From the NCBI GenBank assembly GCA_024518585.1, contig JANIHI010000006.1, positions 1 to 64,000 on the forward strand: 64,000 nt of DNA, written 5' to 3'. Shown here one piece after another: positions 27,345-35,216 of this stretch. The position numbers and the translations under genes are program-made. The notes under the pieces are model-generated. The model had not been told where the DNA came from and ran no database searches. It saw only the letters and a list, made by a program, of their open reading frames with translations. Within the stretch, counting starts at the first letter, position 1. Each line of letters starts with the position of its first letter. The stretch is from Methanolinea sp. Lineage in GTDB: Archaea; Halobacteriota; Methanomicrobia; Methanomicrobiales; Methanospirillaceae.

Positions 27345-28277
27345 TCAGAGTCTGTCCCGGGACGGTAAATACTCTCTCTTCTTGGACTCCTCTTCGGGGT
27401 GTTGCCCGGATGCCAGGAACTTCTGGGTGTCCCTGGTCTCCCTCTTCTCCATGAGGACCTCGATCATGTCCCTGTCAAGGGTCGAGTCTGACGGGTTCAG
27501 GATGTGGTTGAGTTCGTACAGTTCCGAGACAAACTCGTCGGCCCGGATCTCGTGCAACTCCCCGATGCTGGTCGGCATCAGCCGGGCCATGTCTTTTACG
27601 AGCTTGCAGGACTTGTCAGAGATGTAGCCCATCGCGTGGTAGGCTTCGAGCATCAGGTCGACCCGGTCGTGGCCGTACCTCTTGACGTTCCGCGAGGTCC
27701 ATTCAAAGAGCCGGAAGACCTTCTGCAGCCTGACCTTGTCACCGGCAGCAGTCCGTGCAGAATCTTCTTCCTTCGGGAGGATGGCAAGCTGGGACTTGAG
27801 TGCAGCGAGAAGGTCAGCCTCGCTCTTTGCCACCTCGTGGCCGGCAGAAACGCCCGCCGGGGTACTGCCCGGGGCAGGGTGCCCGGGAATACCGTGCAGG
27901 CCTTCCTGTCCCTGCGGGCGTGGCTGGTCTGCCGCCGGGGTTTTTGGTTCTGCCCCTGCTGCACCTCCCTCAGAAGCCCCTTTCTGCTGTATCTGCGACG
28001 TCGACTTGATGGCCTCGGCAGCCGATTCAAGGGCACTTGACGTATCTTTCATGACGTTTGCCATCCGTGATGCGACCTCGCCCCCCTGGTCCCCCTTTCC
28101 GCTGACAACGATAGGGTTCTCAAGGTCGTTCATCCGTTCACGGATATCGATGAGCAGCCGCTTGATGGAGGTCTTGATGAGCTCGACCTCGTCCTGGAGC
28201 TTGAGGAGCTTGACCTCAGGGTCGTCAGACGAGGCAGAGGCGATGATGTGGTCCACCTGGGACTGACTGACTGCCAT
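27345..28277 (-). CDS. Fused archaellum accessory protein ArlCE (FlaC/FlaE-like)
   Basis: A 310-residue soluble protein. The N-terminal coiled-coil half (residues 1-95) is FlaC-like. A Pro/Gly/Ala-rich linker spans about 95-150. The C-terminal half carries a FlaE/FlaD domain: 'RLFEWTSRNVKRYGHDRVDLML' is split here by function only, followed by 'YHAMGYISDKSCKLVKDMARLM'. ArlCDE proteins form the cytosolic ring that receives the CheF/CheY signal. It has its own TATA box 28-30 nt upstream, so the transcript is separate from the archaellin genes. Confidence 0.85.
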   Translation of the reverse strand: MAVSQSQVDHIIASASSDDPEVKLLKLQDEVELIKTSIKRLLIDIRERMNDLENPIVVSGKGDQGGEVASRMANVMKDTSSALESAAEAIKSTSQIQQKGASEGGAAGAEPKTPAADQPRPQGQEGLHGIPGHPAPGSTPAGVSAGHEVAKSEADLLAALKSQLAILPKEEDSARTAAGDKVRLQKVFRLFEWTSRNVKRYGHDRVDLMLEAYHAMGYISDKSCKLVKDMARLMPTSIGELHEIRADEFVSELYELNHILNPSDSTLDRDMIEVLMEKRETRDTQKFLASGQHPEEESKKREYLPSRDRL

Positions 28278-28301
28278 ACTGTGTAATAGTCACTGCTCAC
28301 T

Positions 28302-28312
28302 CTTTATAAACA
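28302..28312 (-). promoter_or_regulatory. TATA box of arlCE-G-F
   Basis: GTTTATAAAG on the minus strand, centred about 30 nt before the arlCE ATG. Just upstream, T6 on the minus strand at 28330-28324 can terminate the archaellin transcript. Confidence 0.6.
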
Positions 28313-28323
28313 TTATCTTCGTG

Positions 28324-28330
28324 AAAAAAG
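28324..28330 (-). terminator. Oligo-T terminator of the archaellin genes
   Basis: A T6 run 9 nt after the stop of the second archaellin gene, located before the arlCE promoter. It would let structural archaellin be expressed at a different level from the motor genes. Confidence 0.5.
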
Positions 28331-28338
28331 GAGGGGGT

Positions 28339-28929
28339 TTAAATGAGGATGTTCACGTTGTCGATTCCGGCCGGGACCTTCCGAATGATGGGGTACGCTG
28401 CGCCATCGGCGGGAAGGAGCGTGATGGTGAACCTCTCGTTCGGGACAGCAGTTGTCGGGACACCGATGAAGATGATGAACTGCTCGTTTGGCTCGAGGAG
28501 GTTGTCACCATCGTCATTGATGGTCGCATTAATACCCCATTTGGGGGCACTTCCTGCCTGATCGCCAGTTATATAGATGACTGGTTGGCCATAATCGGCC
28601 CCAGTCCACCGAGTCCTCTCGTCTGAATAGGATATGGCCATCTTGGTCACGTCGAGGGGATTCTGGCCAGCTGTGAGCCCGATTGTGAACTTCGTGTAGT
28701 TCAGGTACGGTTTATAATCGGTTGTTAAGTTGTTGATCCCATAGACATTCCCAATGATCTCGAAGCTCGAACTCGCGGATTTGACACCGGCATACACGGT
28801 CTCCTGGCTCTTCTGCGTCGTGAAGAACCCCGCCCCGAGCACGACGTACGAGAACACCGCGGCAACGACCACGAATGCGATCAGCACAATGGCCGCTTCA
28901 AGCCCGGTAAATGCGTCTTCGCGGGTCAT
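28339..28929 (-). CDS. arlB2: Archaellin, second gene
   Basis: A 196-residue major filament subunit. The class III signal peptide MTREDAFTG is expected to be cut by the prepilin peptidase ArlK/PibD after the Gly, leaving LEAAIVLIAFVVVAAVF as the helical core. The C-terminal beta domain has several N-glycosylation sequons (NLT, NYT, NAT). The start ATG 28929 overlaps or abuts the stop of the upstream archaellin (TGAGATG). The first 40 residues are nearly identical to the upstream copy, with mainly synonymous DNA differences, while the C-termini diverge. Confidence 0.95.
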   Translation of the reverse strand: MTREDAFTGLEAAIVLIAFVVVAAVFSYVVLGAGFFTTQKSQETVYAGVKSASSSFEIIGNVYGINNLTTDYKPYLNYTKFTIGLTAGQNPLDVTKMAISYSDERTRWTGADYGQPVIYITGDQAGSAPKWGINATINDDGDNLLEPNEQFIIFIGVPTTAVPNERFTITLLPADGAAYPIIRKVPAGIDNVNILI

Positions 28930-28930
28930 C

Positions 28931-29545
28931 TCAATACACCTCGTAGACTCCACCCTTTTGCATCCCTGCCGGCGTCCTCTTCTGCAAGAGCAGGGAGGCT
29001 CCGACGTCCGGCTTGATCTCAATGGATACTAGTTCATTCGTGCCAACGTCAACTGTTGCAGGGTCTCCGGCCTGGCCCCGTAATTCAATCAAAACCTGGT
29101 AAATCTCGTTCGGTTCGAGCAAGTTATCTTCAACGTCATCAGAAGAGGGTGCAAGGATACGGGTCCTCACGACCTTTGCATATCCCGACGTCGTGGAGTT
29201 CTGGTCGATGTAGATCTTGGTCTGTTTTGCCGTTGAGACCGTGTAGGTTATCTTTGACATGTCAACGTCATTTGCACCCGATGCAAGCTTCAGGGTAAAG
29301 CTGAGGTTATTTACCTTATTTGCTTCTGTTGCATCGGCCTGCATGACAACCGGCCCTGTCGTGGCGAGGTTGTTGCTCGCCTGTTTCGTGCCGGTATAGA
29401 TCGTCTCCTGGCTCTTCTGCGTCGTGAAGAACCCGGCGCCGAGCACTACATACGAGAACACCGCAGCAACGACCACGAATGCGATCAGCACAATCGCGGC
29501 CTCGAGCCCGGTGAACGCGTCATCGTTCCTTTGATCTTTTCTCAT
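28931..29545 (-). CDS. arlB1: Archaellin, first gene
   Basis: A 204-residue filament subunit with signal peptide MRKDQRNDDAFTG cut before LEAAIVLIAF. The rest is a beta-rich domain with one sequon (NST). It is the promoter-proximal gene with a TATA box at 29611-29622 and a strong Shine-Dalgarno sequence GAGGTG (29557-29552), six bases before the ATG. This differs from the leaderless pattern of neighbouring genes and fits very high expression. Confidence 0.95.
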   Translation of the reverse strand: MRKDQRNDDAFTGLEAAIVLIAFVVVAAVFSYVVLGAGFFTTQKSQETIYTGTKQASNNLATTGPVVMQADATEANKVNNLSFTLKLASGANDVDMSKITYTVSTAKQTKIYIDQNSTTSGYAKVVRTRILAPSSDDVEDNLLEPNEIYQVLIELRGQAGDPATVDVGTNELVSIEIKPDVGASLLLQKRTPAGMQKGGVYEVY

Positions 29546-29551
29546 AGTCTA

Positions 29552-29557
29552 CACCTC
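29552..29557 (-). promoter_or_regulatory. Shine-Dalgarno of arlB1
   Basis: GAGGTG six bases before the ATG on the minus strand. It is notable because many neighbouring genes appear leaderless. Confidence 0.7.
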
Positions 29558-29610
29558 GCATGACTAACGGATCCCTCCAGTTAGCCTGCATCTGTAGATT
29601 ATCCTCTCCG

Positions 29611-29622
29611 TTTATAAATATT
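29611..29622 (-). promoter_or_regulatory. TATA box of the archaellin genes
   Basis: AATATTTATAAA on the minus strand, centred about 70 nt before the arlB1 ATG, predicting a leader of about 44 nt. Confidence 0.65.
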
Positions 29623-29696
29623 TGCCTCATGTACCCCGTTTTTTGGCGGAAAAGGTATTTTGCGGGAGGGAAACCCTCGGGAACAAAAGGAAAAGT

Positions 29697-30866
29697 TTAA
29701 ATAGTGTTGTTCAATGCCTCGACGGCCCGCGGGTCGTCGATCTCCTCGAGTGCCCGGATCACCCGGAGCCGGACACCGGAGTCCTCGTCGTTGAGGGCCT
29801 CGATGAGGGGCTCAACAACGCGTGGGTCGTTGCACTTCGAGAGGGCACTCACTGCACGGAGACGGACGCTCCTGTCGGGGTCTTTCAAGGCAGCAATGAG
29901 GGTCTCGATGACGCTGTGGTCCCCGATCCGCCCGAGGGACTTGACGACCTCGCGCCGGACGAACCGGTTCTCGTCCTGCATCGCCCGGATCAGGACAGGG
30001 AGGGCCTCCCTGTTGCCGATGATCCGGAGGGCAATTGCAGCCCCCATCCGGACGTGCCAGTCGGCGTTCTCCATTGCCTCGATGAGGGCGGGGAACGCTT
30101 TTTCTCCCATCTCACCGAGGCCCTCGGCCGCCCCTTCGCGGCCGTACCGGTCCTCGTCTTTAAGGGCAGAGATCAGTGCCGGGATCGCCCTCTCGTCTCC
30201 TATCCTCCCGAGCGACTTTGCAGCCTCCCGGCGGACGTACCGGTTCTCGTCGGAGAGGAGACCAATCAGGGGGTCGACGGCCCGCCGGTCTCCCAGTTCC
30301 CCGAGGGCCCTGGCGGCCTCTTCCCGAACTTCGTCTTCCGGGTTGTGGAGGGCACGGATCACGTCCTCAAAGGCCCCTTCGAACTTGATCTTTGCCCGGA
30401 CCGAGGGGTGTTCCATGGCCTCTTCAAAGGTCTCCCCGAGGCCCGAGTGCTCAAAGAACCCCCGCAGGAACGACTCGACAAGCGTCCTGTCCTTTGCGTA
30501 GAGGGCAAGGGCGACGAAGATCGCGATGTCCATTCCCGCGTTGAGGAGGGCAATGAAGGGGTTACCCACAATCCCCTCGAGGAACAGGAACGTCGTGAGG
30601 AGGAGGATTGCGGCAATCAGGAGGAGAGTGACCTGGAGACCGCGGCGGGGGTACCAGAGAGCCATCAGGATGATCGGGATGAGGTAGAGGTGGGGGATGA
30701 GGGGGTAGACCGACCCGGAGAACGCCTGGTCACGGGAGACAACGAGGTAGAGCGTGAAGAGGAGTGATGTGACTGCAAAGACCGCGATGATGAAGAGCTT
30801 GAAGAAGTCCCGCCTCTCCTCGATCGTCTGGTGGGCGGATGCCAGGATGCGGGAGGAGGCAGGCAT
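29697..30866 (-). CDS. Membrane-anchored HEAT-repeat protein
   Basis: A 389-residue protein. Residues about 20-130 hold three to four transmembrane helices. A linker of about 40 residues follows, then six to seven HEAT/PBS-lyase-type repeats of 31 residues (pattern like 'VREEAARALGELGDRRAVDPLIGLL'), filling the C-terminal half in the cytoplasm. HEAT arrays bind other proteins; no enzymatic role is visible. It sits just upstream of the archaellin genes on the same strand but on its own promoter. The start ATG 30866 is preferred over one at 30938 because a TATA-like box is centred 31 nt upstream. Confidence 0.85.
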   Translation of the reverse strand: MPASSRILASAHQTIEERRDFFKLFIIAVFAVTSLLFTLYLVVSRDQAFSGSVYPLIPHLYLIPIILMALWYPRRGLQVTLLLIAAILLLTTFLFLEGIVGNPFIALLNAGMDIAIFVALALYAKDRTLVESFLRGFFEHSGLGETFEEAMEHPSVRAKIKFEGAFEDVIRALHNPEDEVREEAARALGELGDRRAVDPLIGLLSDENRYVRREAAKSLGRIGDERAIPALISALKDEDRYGREGAAEGLGEMGEKAFPALIEAMENADWHVRMGAAIALRIIGNREALPVLIRAMQDENRFVRREVVKSLGRIGDHSVIETLIAALKDPDRSVRLRAVSALSKCNDPRVVEPLIEALNDEDSGVRLRVIRALEEIDDPRAVEALNNTI

Positions 30867-31226
30867 GGTATATTCAGTATGTTCTGGGGTACCACTTAAA
30901 CGGAACGGTGCCTCTGGGAATGACGGTGGGGAGGCCATTTTGTCCCCCGGTCCACGACGGTGCCGGGAACACTGGAAAATGGTCCTTTCCAGGGTTGAGC
31001 CGTCCTACACAGGTGGAAGGAGAAGAACCAGTGAACCCGGGGAACATCCCATTCATTATCAACTCCCTGAAAAAAGCAGGGGTGACCATGGCCGGAAAAT
31101 CACGTGCGATCCCGCCTGGTATGAAGGAGAACGTCACCCCCTCACAGACGCCAGCCGGGGAGGAGAGATTGCCTCTGCTTCTCCAAACCTATATGATCTT
31201 TCACAGTTTACATATCCTACCAGCCC
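30867..31226. other. Intergenic region, divergent promoters
   Basis: About 360 bases. A TATA-like box for the HEAT protein is at 30894-30901 (GTTTAAGT on the minus strand). TATA-like elements for the plus-strand gene at 31227 are at 31187-31194 and 31206-31213. The middle, 30940-31180, shows no supported gene or RNA; its plus-strand open frames have no recognisable features. Confidence 0.4.
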
Positions 31227-31484
31227 ATGGACCTGATGAACATCCGCCCCTGGATCTTCTTTTACCTCATCTGCTTTGTCGCCCTCCTCCTCGCGACGAC
31301 TTTCATCGTCCAGGGGATAACCCCCCTCTTCTGGATGAGCTCGACCTTAATCCTCATCGTTGTCGGCTTCAACTTCATCCTCATTTTCAACGAGGTACGG
31401 GAACACAAGAAGAGGAAAGCAATGATGAAGCAGTTCTCGAACAAGACCGCACCAAAAGAGGCGGAAAAAGATGGAAAGAAATGA
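31227..31484 (+). CDS. Small two-helix membrane protein of unknown function
   Basis: An 85-residue protein with two transmembrane helices (about residues 8-28 and 34-56) and a charged, lysine-rich C-terminal tail (HKKRKAMMKQF and EKDGKK). No family recognised. Its stop overlaps the start of the next gene by 14 bases, so the two are probably translated together. Confidence 0.72.
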   Translation: MDLMNIRPWIFFYLICFVALLLATTFIVQGITPLFWMSSTLILIVVGFNFILIFNEVREHKKRKAMMKQFSNKTAPKEAEKDGKK

Positions 31485-32079
31485 GGGTGAACTCCGGGAG
31501 GTCGCGGTTCACTCGAGCGTCCACGAGGTGCGTTTCTGGAAGAATTACCGGATCCTGCAGAAGATGCGTGGCCACCTCGCGGACAGGGAGCGGCTGATCC
31601 GGGGGCTTGCTGCCGACCCGACACTCCCGGAGAAAACCCGGGACGAGGTGGTTTTTCTCCTGAAACGGGAGCAGGAGAGCAACCTGGCGGCATTCCACGA
31701 CTTCCTGGTCAACTTCGTGCAGATCGGCATGGCCAGCCTGCACCAGACACGAATCACCCTTGAATTTACTTTCCGGGAAGACGGGTCTGCGAGGATCGAG
31801 CGGGCCGTCCTCCACGTGGATGGGAGGGACGTCCCCCTGCCTGACGGGGAAGGACAGAGACTCCTGGCCCACCTTTCCCCGGCCCTCTCGGGAGAGGAAC
31901 CGGACAGGGGACTCATCGCTTTCTACGAACGGATAGAGGAAGAGTACGACCGGGGCGGTGGTGACCTCCTCCAGACGTGCAGCCTCGACCTCTGCAGGGT
32001 GATCTTCCCGGGGACCCTCTTCCGGGCGAGGATCAGGCTGCCGGCCACCTATTTCTGCAATGAAACCGTACCCCCCTGA
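31471..32079 (+). CDS. Uncharacterised soluble protein
   Basis: A 202-residue protein with no transmembrane segment and no family recognised. The N-terminal half is charged and helical ('RFWKNYRILQKMRGHLADRE'), the C-terminal half more beta-rich, ending with three cysteines. It overlaps the preceding small membrane protein gene in another frame, which suggests a functional pair. Codon use matches neighbouring genes. Confidence 0.72.
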   Translation: MERNEGELREVAVHSSVHEVRFWKNYRILQKMRGHLADRERLIRGLAADPTLPEKTRDEVVFLLKREQESNLAAFHDFLVNFVQIGMASLHQTRITLEFTFREDGSARIERAVLHVDGRDVPLPDGEGQRLLAHLSPALSGEEPDRGLIAFYERIEEEYDRGGGDLLQTCSLDLCRVIFPGTLFRARIRLPATYFCNETVPP

Positions 32080-32199
32080 CAGAAGGCACCGTGCCAGCAA
32101 AGAGATTCTGGTTTTTCATCGCTGCCGGTGAGATGGAATGTCCGGCCAAGGGAGGTTAGGTTTATCATATCAACGCTCTGTATCAGAGTGTGAGAGAGG

Positions 32200-32376
32200 A
32201 TGGATGAACTGAGTATCTACCTTGTTATTGGTGTCCTGATGTTTGGTATCGGTCTCGTCGCGGGGTTCCTCCTGATGAGTACGTACTATTCCAAGCGGTT
32301 TTTGGCGGTGGCCAGGGAATGCGAACGGGCCGACTCGATTGCACCGCTCATCACGGAGATGGAGCGGGAGTCTTAA
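32200..32376 (+). CDS. Small single-helix membrane protein A
   Basis: A 58-residue protein: MDELSIYLVIGVLMFGIGLV begins it, with one transmembrane helix (about 6-27) and a short tail containing 'ARECERADSIAPLITEMERES'-like charged sequence (given in parts: ARECERAD, SIAPLITEME). It resembles the next gene in length, one helix, a Cys about 13 residues before the end of the basic region and an IAP motif. Ends 18 nt before that gene. Function unknown. Confidence 0.65.
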   Translation: MDELSIYLVIGVLMFGIGLVAGFLLMSTYYSKRFLAVARECERADSIAPLITEMERES

Positions 32377-32394
32377 AAGGGTGAGGAAAATACG

Positions 32395-32583
32395 ATGGTC
32401 GATCCGACAGCCTACACGGTTATCAGCATCGTGACACTCTGCTTTGGGCTCCTGGTCGGGTTCCAGGTCGCCCACATCATGTATGTCCGCCGGCTGACAC
32501 GCCTCGCAAAGAGGTGCATCGATACGGGGACAATCGCACCCGTCCTCGTCGAGATAGAAATCGCAGAGGGCCCGGAAAAATAG
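32395..32583 (+). CDS. Small single-helix membrane protein B
   Basis: A 62-residue protein with one transmembrane helix (about 8-28) followed by 'RRLTRLAKRCIDTGTIAPVL' and an acidic end. It shares the layout helix, basic segment with Cys, IAP(V/L) with the preceding gene, so the two are likely paralogues expressed together. Ends 3 nt before the end of the converging TPR gene. Function unknown. Confidence 0.65.
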   Translation: MVDPTAYTVISIVTLCFGLLVGFQVAHIMYVRRLTRLAKRCIDTGTIAPVLVEIEIAEGPEK

Positions 32584-32586
32584 ACC

Positions 32587-32988
32587 TTACCCTTTCTTGC
32601 CGGACTCTATCTGCCGCAGCATCATCCTTTTTAGTTTCTCGCGGCAGCTCTCGCCAAGTTCAGACCACCGGATGGATTCTATCTCGGCCCCTCTCCCTGG
32701 CTCTTCCCTGGTCGTGTCGACCGCCCTGGCAATATCGTGGTCGAGGGATTTTGCCTTTTCCCAGCACCTGAGGGCCTCTTCATCCCTCCCGAGGCCACCC
32801 TGGAGAGTAATGCCCTTGAATGCCCAGACATCGGCGTTTCCCGGCACGATCTCGAGGGCCTTGTCGTAGTACTCGACTGCCTCCTCGAACCGGCTCTCGA
32901 ACGCGAGCATGTCAGCCTTGAGGACATAGCCGTCGGCCGTGTTCAATGACCGGTCGACCTTCTTCCAGAACCCGGACTTCTTCTCCAT
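32587..32988 (-). CDS. TPR-repeat protein
   Basis: A 133-residue protein. One clear tetratricopeptide unit ('RFEEAVEYYDKALEIVPGNA') and a second partial one ('GRDEEALRCWEKAKSL') suggest a small protein-binding scaffold. The C-terminus is helical and charged. The start ATG 32988 is preferred; a TTG at 33018 would also fit a TATA box at 33036-33043 (TTTTATAG on the minus strand). Function unknown. Confidence 0.75.
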   Translation of the reverse strand: MEKKSGFWKKVDRSLNTADGYVLKADMLAFESRFEEAVEYYDKALEIVPGNADVWAFKGITLQGGLGRDEEALRCWEKAKSLDHDIARAVDTTREEPGRGAEIESIRWSELGESCREKLKRMMLRQIESGKKG

Positions 32989-33098
32989 CGGACGGAACTG
33001 ACCTTTTTCCCTTATCAATCAATGCCCCCTCCTCCCTATAAAACATGTGGAGGGTATTGCCACCGCACGACGGGAAAACATACCCGGTCATGATAAAC

Positions 33099-33108
33099 AC
33101 TTAAATAG
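33099..33108 (+). promoter_or_regulatory. TATA box of the lipoprotein gene
   Basis: ACTTAAATAG, centred 28 nt before ATG 33132; predicts a leaderless transcript. Confidence 0.55.
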
Positions 33109-33131
33109 AGGCAGACCCAACCCCCTTTCTG

Positions 33132-33830
33132 ATGGAAATGAGGGGGTATTTTCCTTTTCTGGTCGCGTTCCTCGTCCTTATACTGGTGCTCTCAGGGTGC
33201 ATCACTCCCCCGAAGGAAAAGGGGGCAGGTCCCGCGGGCCCCGGTGGCGAACCGGGGAAGTCAGGCACGGAATCTGCACCTACACCCACGCAGAAAATAA
33301 TGGACACGCGGGTCATCACCCCGGCGACACCCTATCCCACGCCCACTCCTTCAGTGACCATGCTCGCTTCCAGCACTTTACCGGTCTATACAGTCAAACC
33401 AACGTTTTACAAGGTCATTTACAGGAATAACCTCGATTTTTCCTACAGCGTCTCGGCTTACTCTGTGAAGGTTGAAAAGCCCCCCCTGATCATTGAGATG
33501 TGCCTTTCACCGAGGATGATAACCCGCAACGTCTGGTACGAGAGCAGGTATACGAACAAGGAAGACGTGTACGTGACCCAGACGGCGATCAGCCCTGCCT
33601 CTTACTTCGAGATCAGGGTCCGTGACAAGGCATCCGGCGATATCATCGAAAAGGAAGGATTTGGGAAGACCTACAGTGTTGAACCGTACAAGGTCCTCAC
33701 CATTCGCACATCAGGGGATTACCTGGTCGAATTTGCCGGAAACGATATCTCTGCCACGGTCCAGATGAGGGTCCCCGGTGACCCGGAACCAGGTGTGACT
33801 CCTGCAGGAACCCTCTCCTGCCCGTCATGA
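33132..33830 (+). CDS. Predicted surface lipoprotein
   Basis: A 232-residue protein. The N-terminal hydrophobic segment ends in the lipobox LVLSGC, so the cysteine is probably lipid-modified. A Pro/Gly/Thr-rich linker (about 25-80, with PTPT and PTPTPS) is followed by a globular domain of unknown family that contains 'SAYSVKVEKPPLIIEM'. Extracellular. Its stop overlaps the end of mobA, on the opposite strand, by a few bases. Confidence 0.82.
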   Translation: MEMRGYFPFLVAFLVLILVLSGCITPPKEKGAGPAGPGGEPGKSGTESAPTPTQKIMDTRVITPATPYPTPTPSVTMLASSTLPVYTVKPTFYKVIYRNNLDFSYSVSAYSVKVEKPPLIIEMCLSPRMITRNVWYESRYTNKEDVYVTQTAISPASYFEIRVRDKASGDIIEKEGFGKTYSVEPYKVLTIRTSGDYLVEFAGNDISATVQMRVPGDPEPGVTPAGTLSCPS

Positions 33831-34412
33831 CAGGGACGCGAGGTCGCGGGGGCTGTTGATATTGGTAAATGTCCGCAGATCCGGGTCCAGGTCGCGGAAG
33901 CTCTGTGCATCAACGTAACGGGCGGAAAGTTCTCCTGCGAGGCCCCGGAGGGAGGGAGGGTCAGACCTGACCAGGCAATCGAGGAGGGCGGACCTCCTGT
34001 AGACCGCGTGGAGGGGTTCCATCATCTCCCCGTCCCAGCGGGGTATGACGGCATCGTACTCCCCGATGAGGGAGAAGAGACGGGAAACGACAGCCGCGGA
34101 AACACAGGGCATGTCACAGGCACACACGAAGAGCAGGTCCCCGGATGCAGCGAGGGCACCGGCATGGAGACCCCCGATGGGTCCCCTCCCCCGCCTGATA
34201 TCGGGAACGCACAGGATACCGTTCATGTGCGAGAAACGGCTACACTGCCCGGGGTCTTTTGCAACGAGGACGATCTCGTCAACGACACCCCGCAGAGTGC
34301 TGACCAGCCTCTCGATGAAGGTCTGGCCTCCCAGGGTGAAGAAATACTTCTCCTGGCCATTGGCTCGCCGTGCCTCGCCCCCGACGAGGATTATTGCAGA
34401 CCGCCCGGTCAT
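33825..34412 (-). CDS. mobA: Molybdenum cofactor guanylyltransferase-like protein
   Basis: A 195-residue nucleotidyltransferase of the MobA/CTP-transferase fold. It would attach GMP to molybdopterin (or tungstopterin). Features: an N-terminal 'AIILVGGEARRANGQEK' loop, 'DIRRGRGPIGGLHAGAL', the metal-binding 'CACDMPCV', and 'HAVYRRSALLDCL'. The first loop is altered: canonical LAGGxSxRMGxDK has become LVGGEARRANGQEK, with Lys kept. A related MobA-like NTP transferase is an alternative. The start ATG 34412 fits the family N-terminus. Confidence 0.8.
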   Translation of the reverse strand: MTGRSAIILVGGEARRANGQEKYFFTLGGQTFIERLVSTLRGVVDEIVLVAKDPGQCSRFSHMNGILCVPDIRRGRGPIGGLHAGALAASGDLLFVCACDMPCVSAAVVSRLFSLIGEYDAVIPRWDGEMMEPLHAVYRRSALLDCLVRSDPPSLRGLAGELSARYVDAQSFRDLDPDLRTFTNINSPRDLASLS

Positions 34413-34775
34413 CGAACAGAAAAAATGTTCACGAATAGGCCTCCCCAACCCGGGGAGAATGCAGGGGGCTCCTCACCTGAATTCGAAACGTCCACTTCAC
34501 CACAGACCGGCATACCGGTACATTCGTTGGTGGGCATAAAATGGTTTTATTTTCTCCCCCGTCCGCGGGGAGGAACCGCGACTACCAGGTCACCTCCGGG
34601 ATAGGGAGGATAAACCAAATTTGACCGGCCTTTCGCTATGAGTGGAAAAAATCACGCCCAAGGGCCCGGAGGAGATCCAGGGATTCATTCAGGAACATGA
34701 GCAGGGAAAGTGAAAAGCAGGGAGTGGTTTTTTGAGAGCGGGAAGTCCAGATAAACTTTTCCGGAGATACGGGCT
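34413..34775. other. Intergenic region without recognisable gene
   Basis: About 360 bases between mobA and ogt. It contains a TATA-like CATAAAATGG at 34535-34544 and, immediately after, an inverted repeat CTCCCC/GGGGAG at 34554-34572. It could hold a mobA promoter with a long leader or a small plus-strand RNA. No tRNA, SRP RNA or protein signal was found. Confidence 0.4.
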
Positions 34776-35216
34776 TCATTTCTTTCGACCCCGTTTTTCC
34801 ATGGCAAGGAGGTATTCCTTGATCTCGGGGCCGGGCGAGAACCCGCCGATCCCGTTGCGGGAGACCACGCGGTGGCAGGGAATAACGAGGGGGGTTGGGT
34901 TCCGCTTCATGGCGAGGCCCACGAGGCGTGGCGATACCTGCAGGATTTCCCCGAGTTCTCCGTAGGTCGCCGTCTCCCCGTAAGGGATCCCGCGTACAAG
35001 CCTGTAGACCTCCGAGAAGGGGTATTCCTCCCCGAGGGCAATGCTCCCAAGGACAGTGAGGTCTTCCGGCAACCCCGCGCAGTACCGCCTGATGGGGAGG
35101 GGGACCGCCCCCTCGAGGGGGAACGGCGAGAACCTGGTCCCATGGACCACGTTGCCCTCCCAGGTGACGTGGACGTGCCAGAAACCCAGCCGGCAGGACC
35201 CCTGCCTCATCTCCAT
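34776..35216 (-). CDS. ogt: Methylated-DNA--protein-cysteine methyltransferase
   Basis: A 146-residue suicide repair protein that takes the alkyl group from O6-methylguanine onto its active-site Cys114 (IPCHRVV). 'YGETATYGELGEIL' is the helix-turn-helix DNA-binding part and 'RLVGLAMKRNP' holds the arginine finger. Start ATG 35216 overlaps the stop of the XPD-like helicase gene and has GGAGG 11 bases upstream, so the two repair genes are translationally coupled. Confidence 0.92.
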   Translation of the reverse strand: MEMRQGSCRLGFWHVHVTWEGNVVHGTRFSPFPLEGAVPLPIRRYCAGLPEDLTVLGSIALGEEYPFSEVYRLVRGIPYGETATYGELGEILQVSPRLVGLAMKRNPTPLVIPCHRVVSRNGIGGFSPGPEIKEYLLAMEKRGRKK

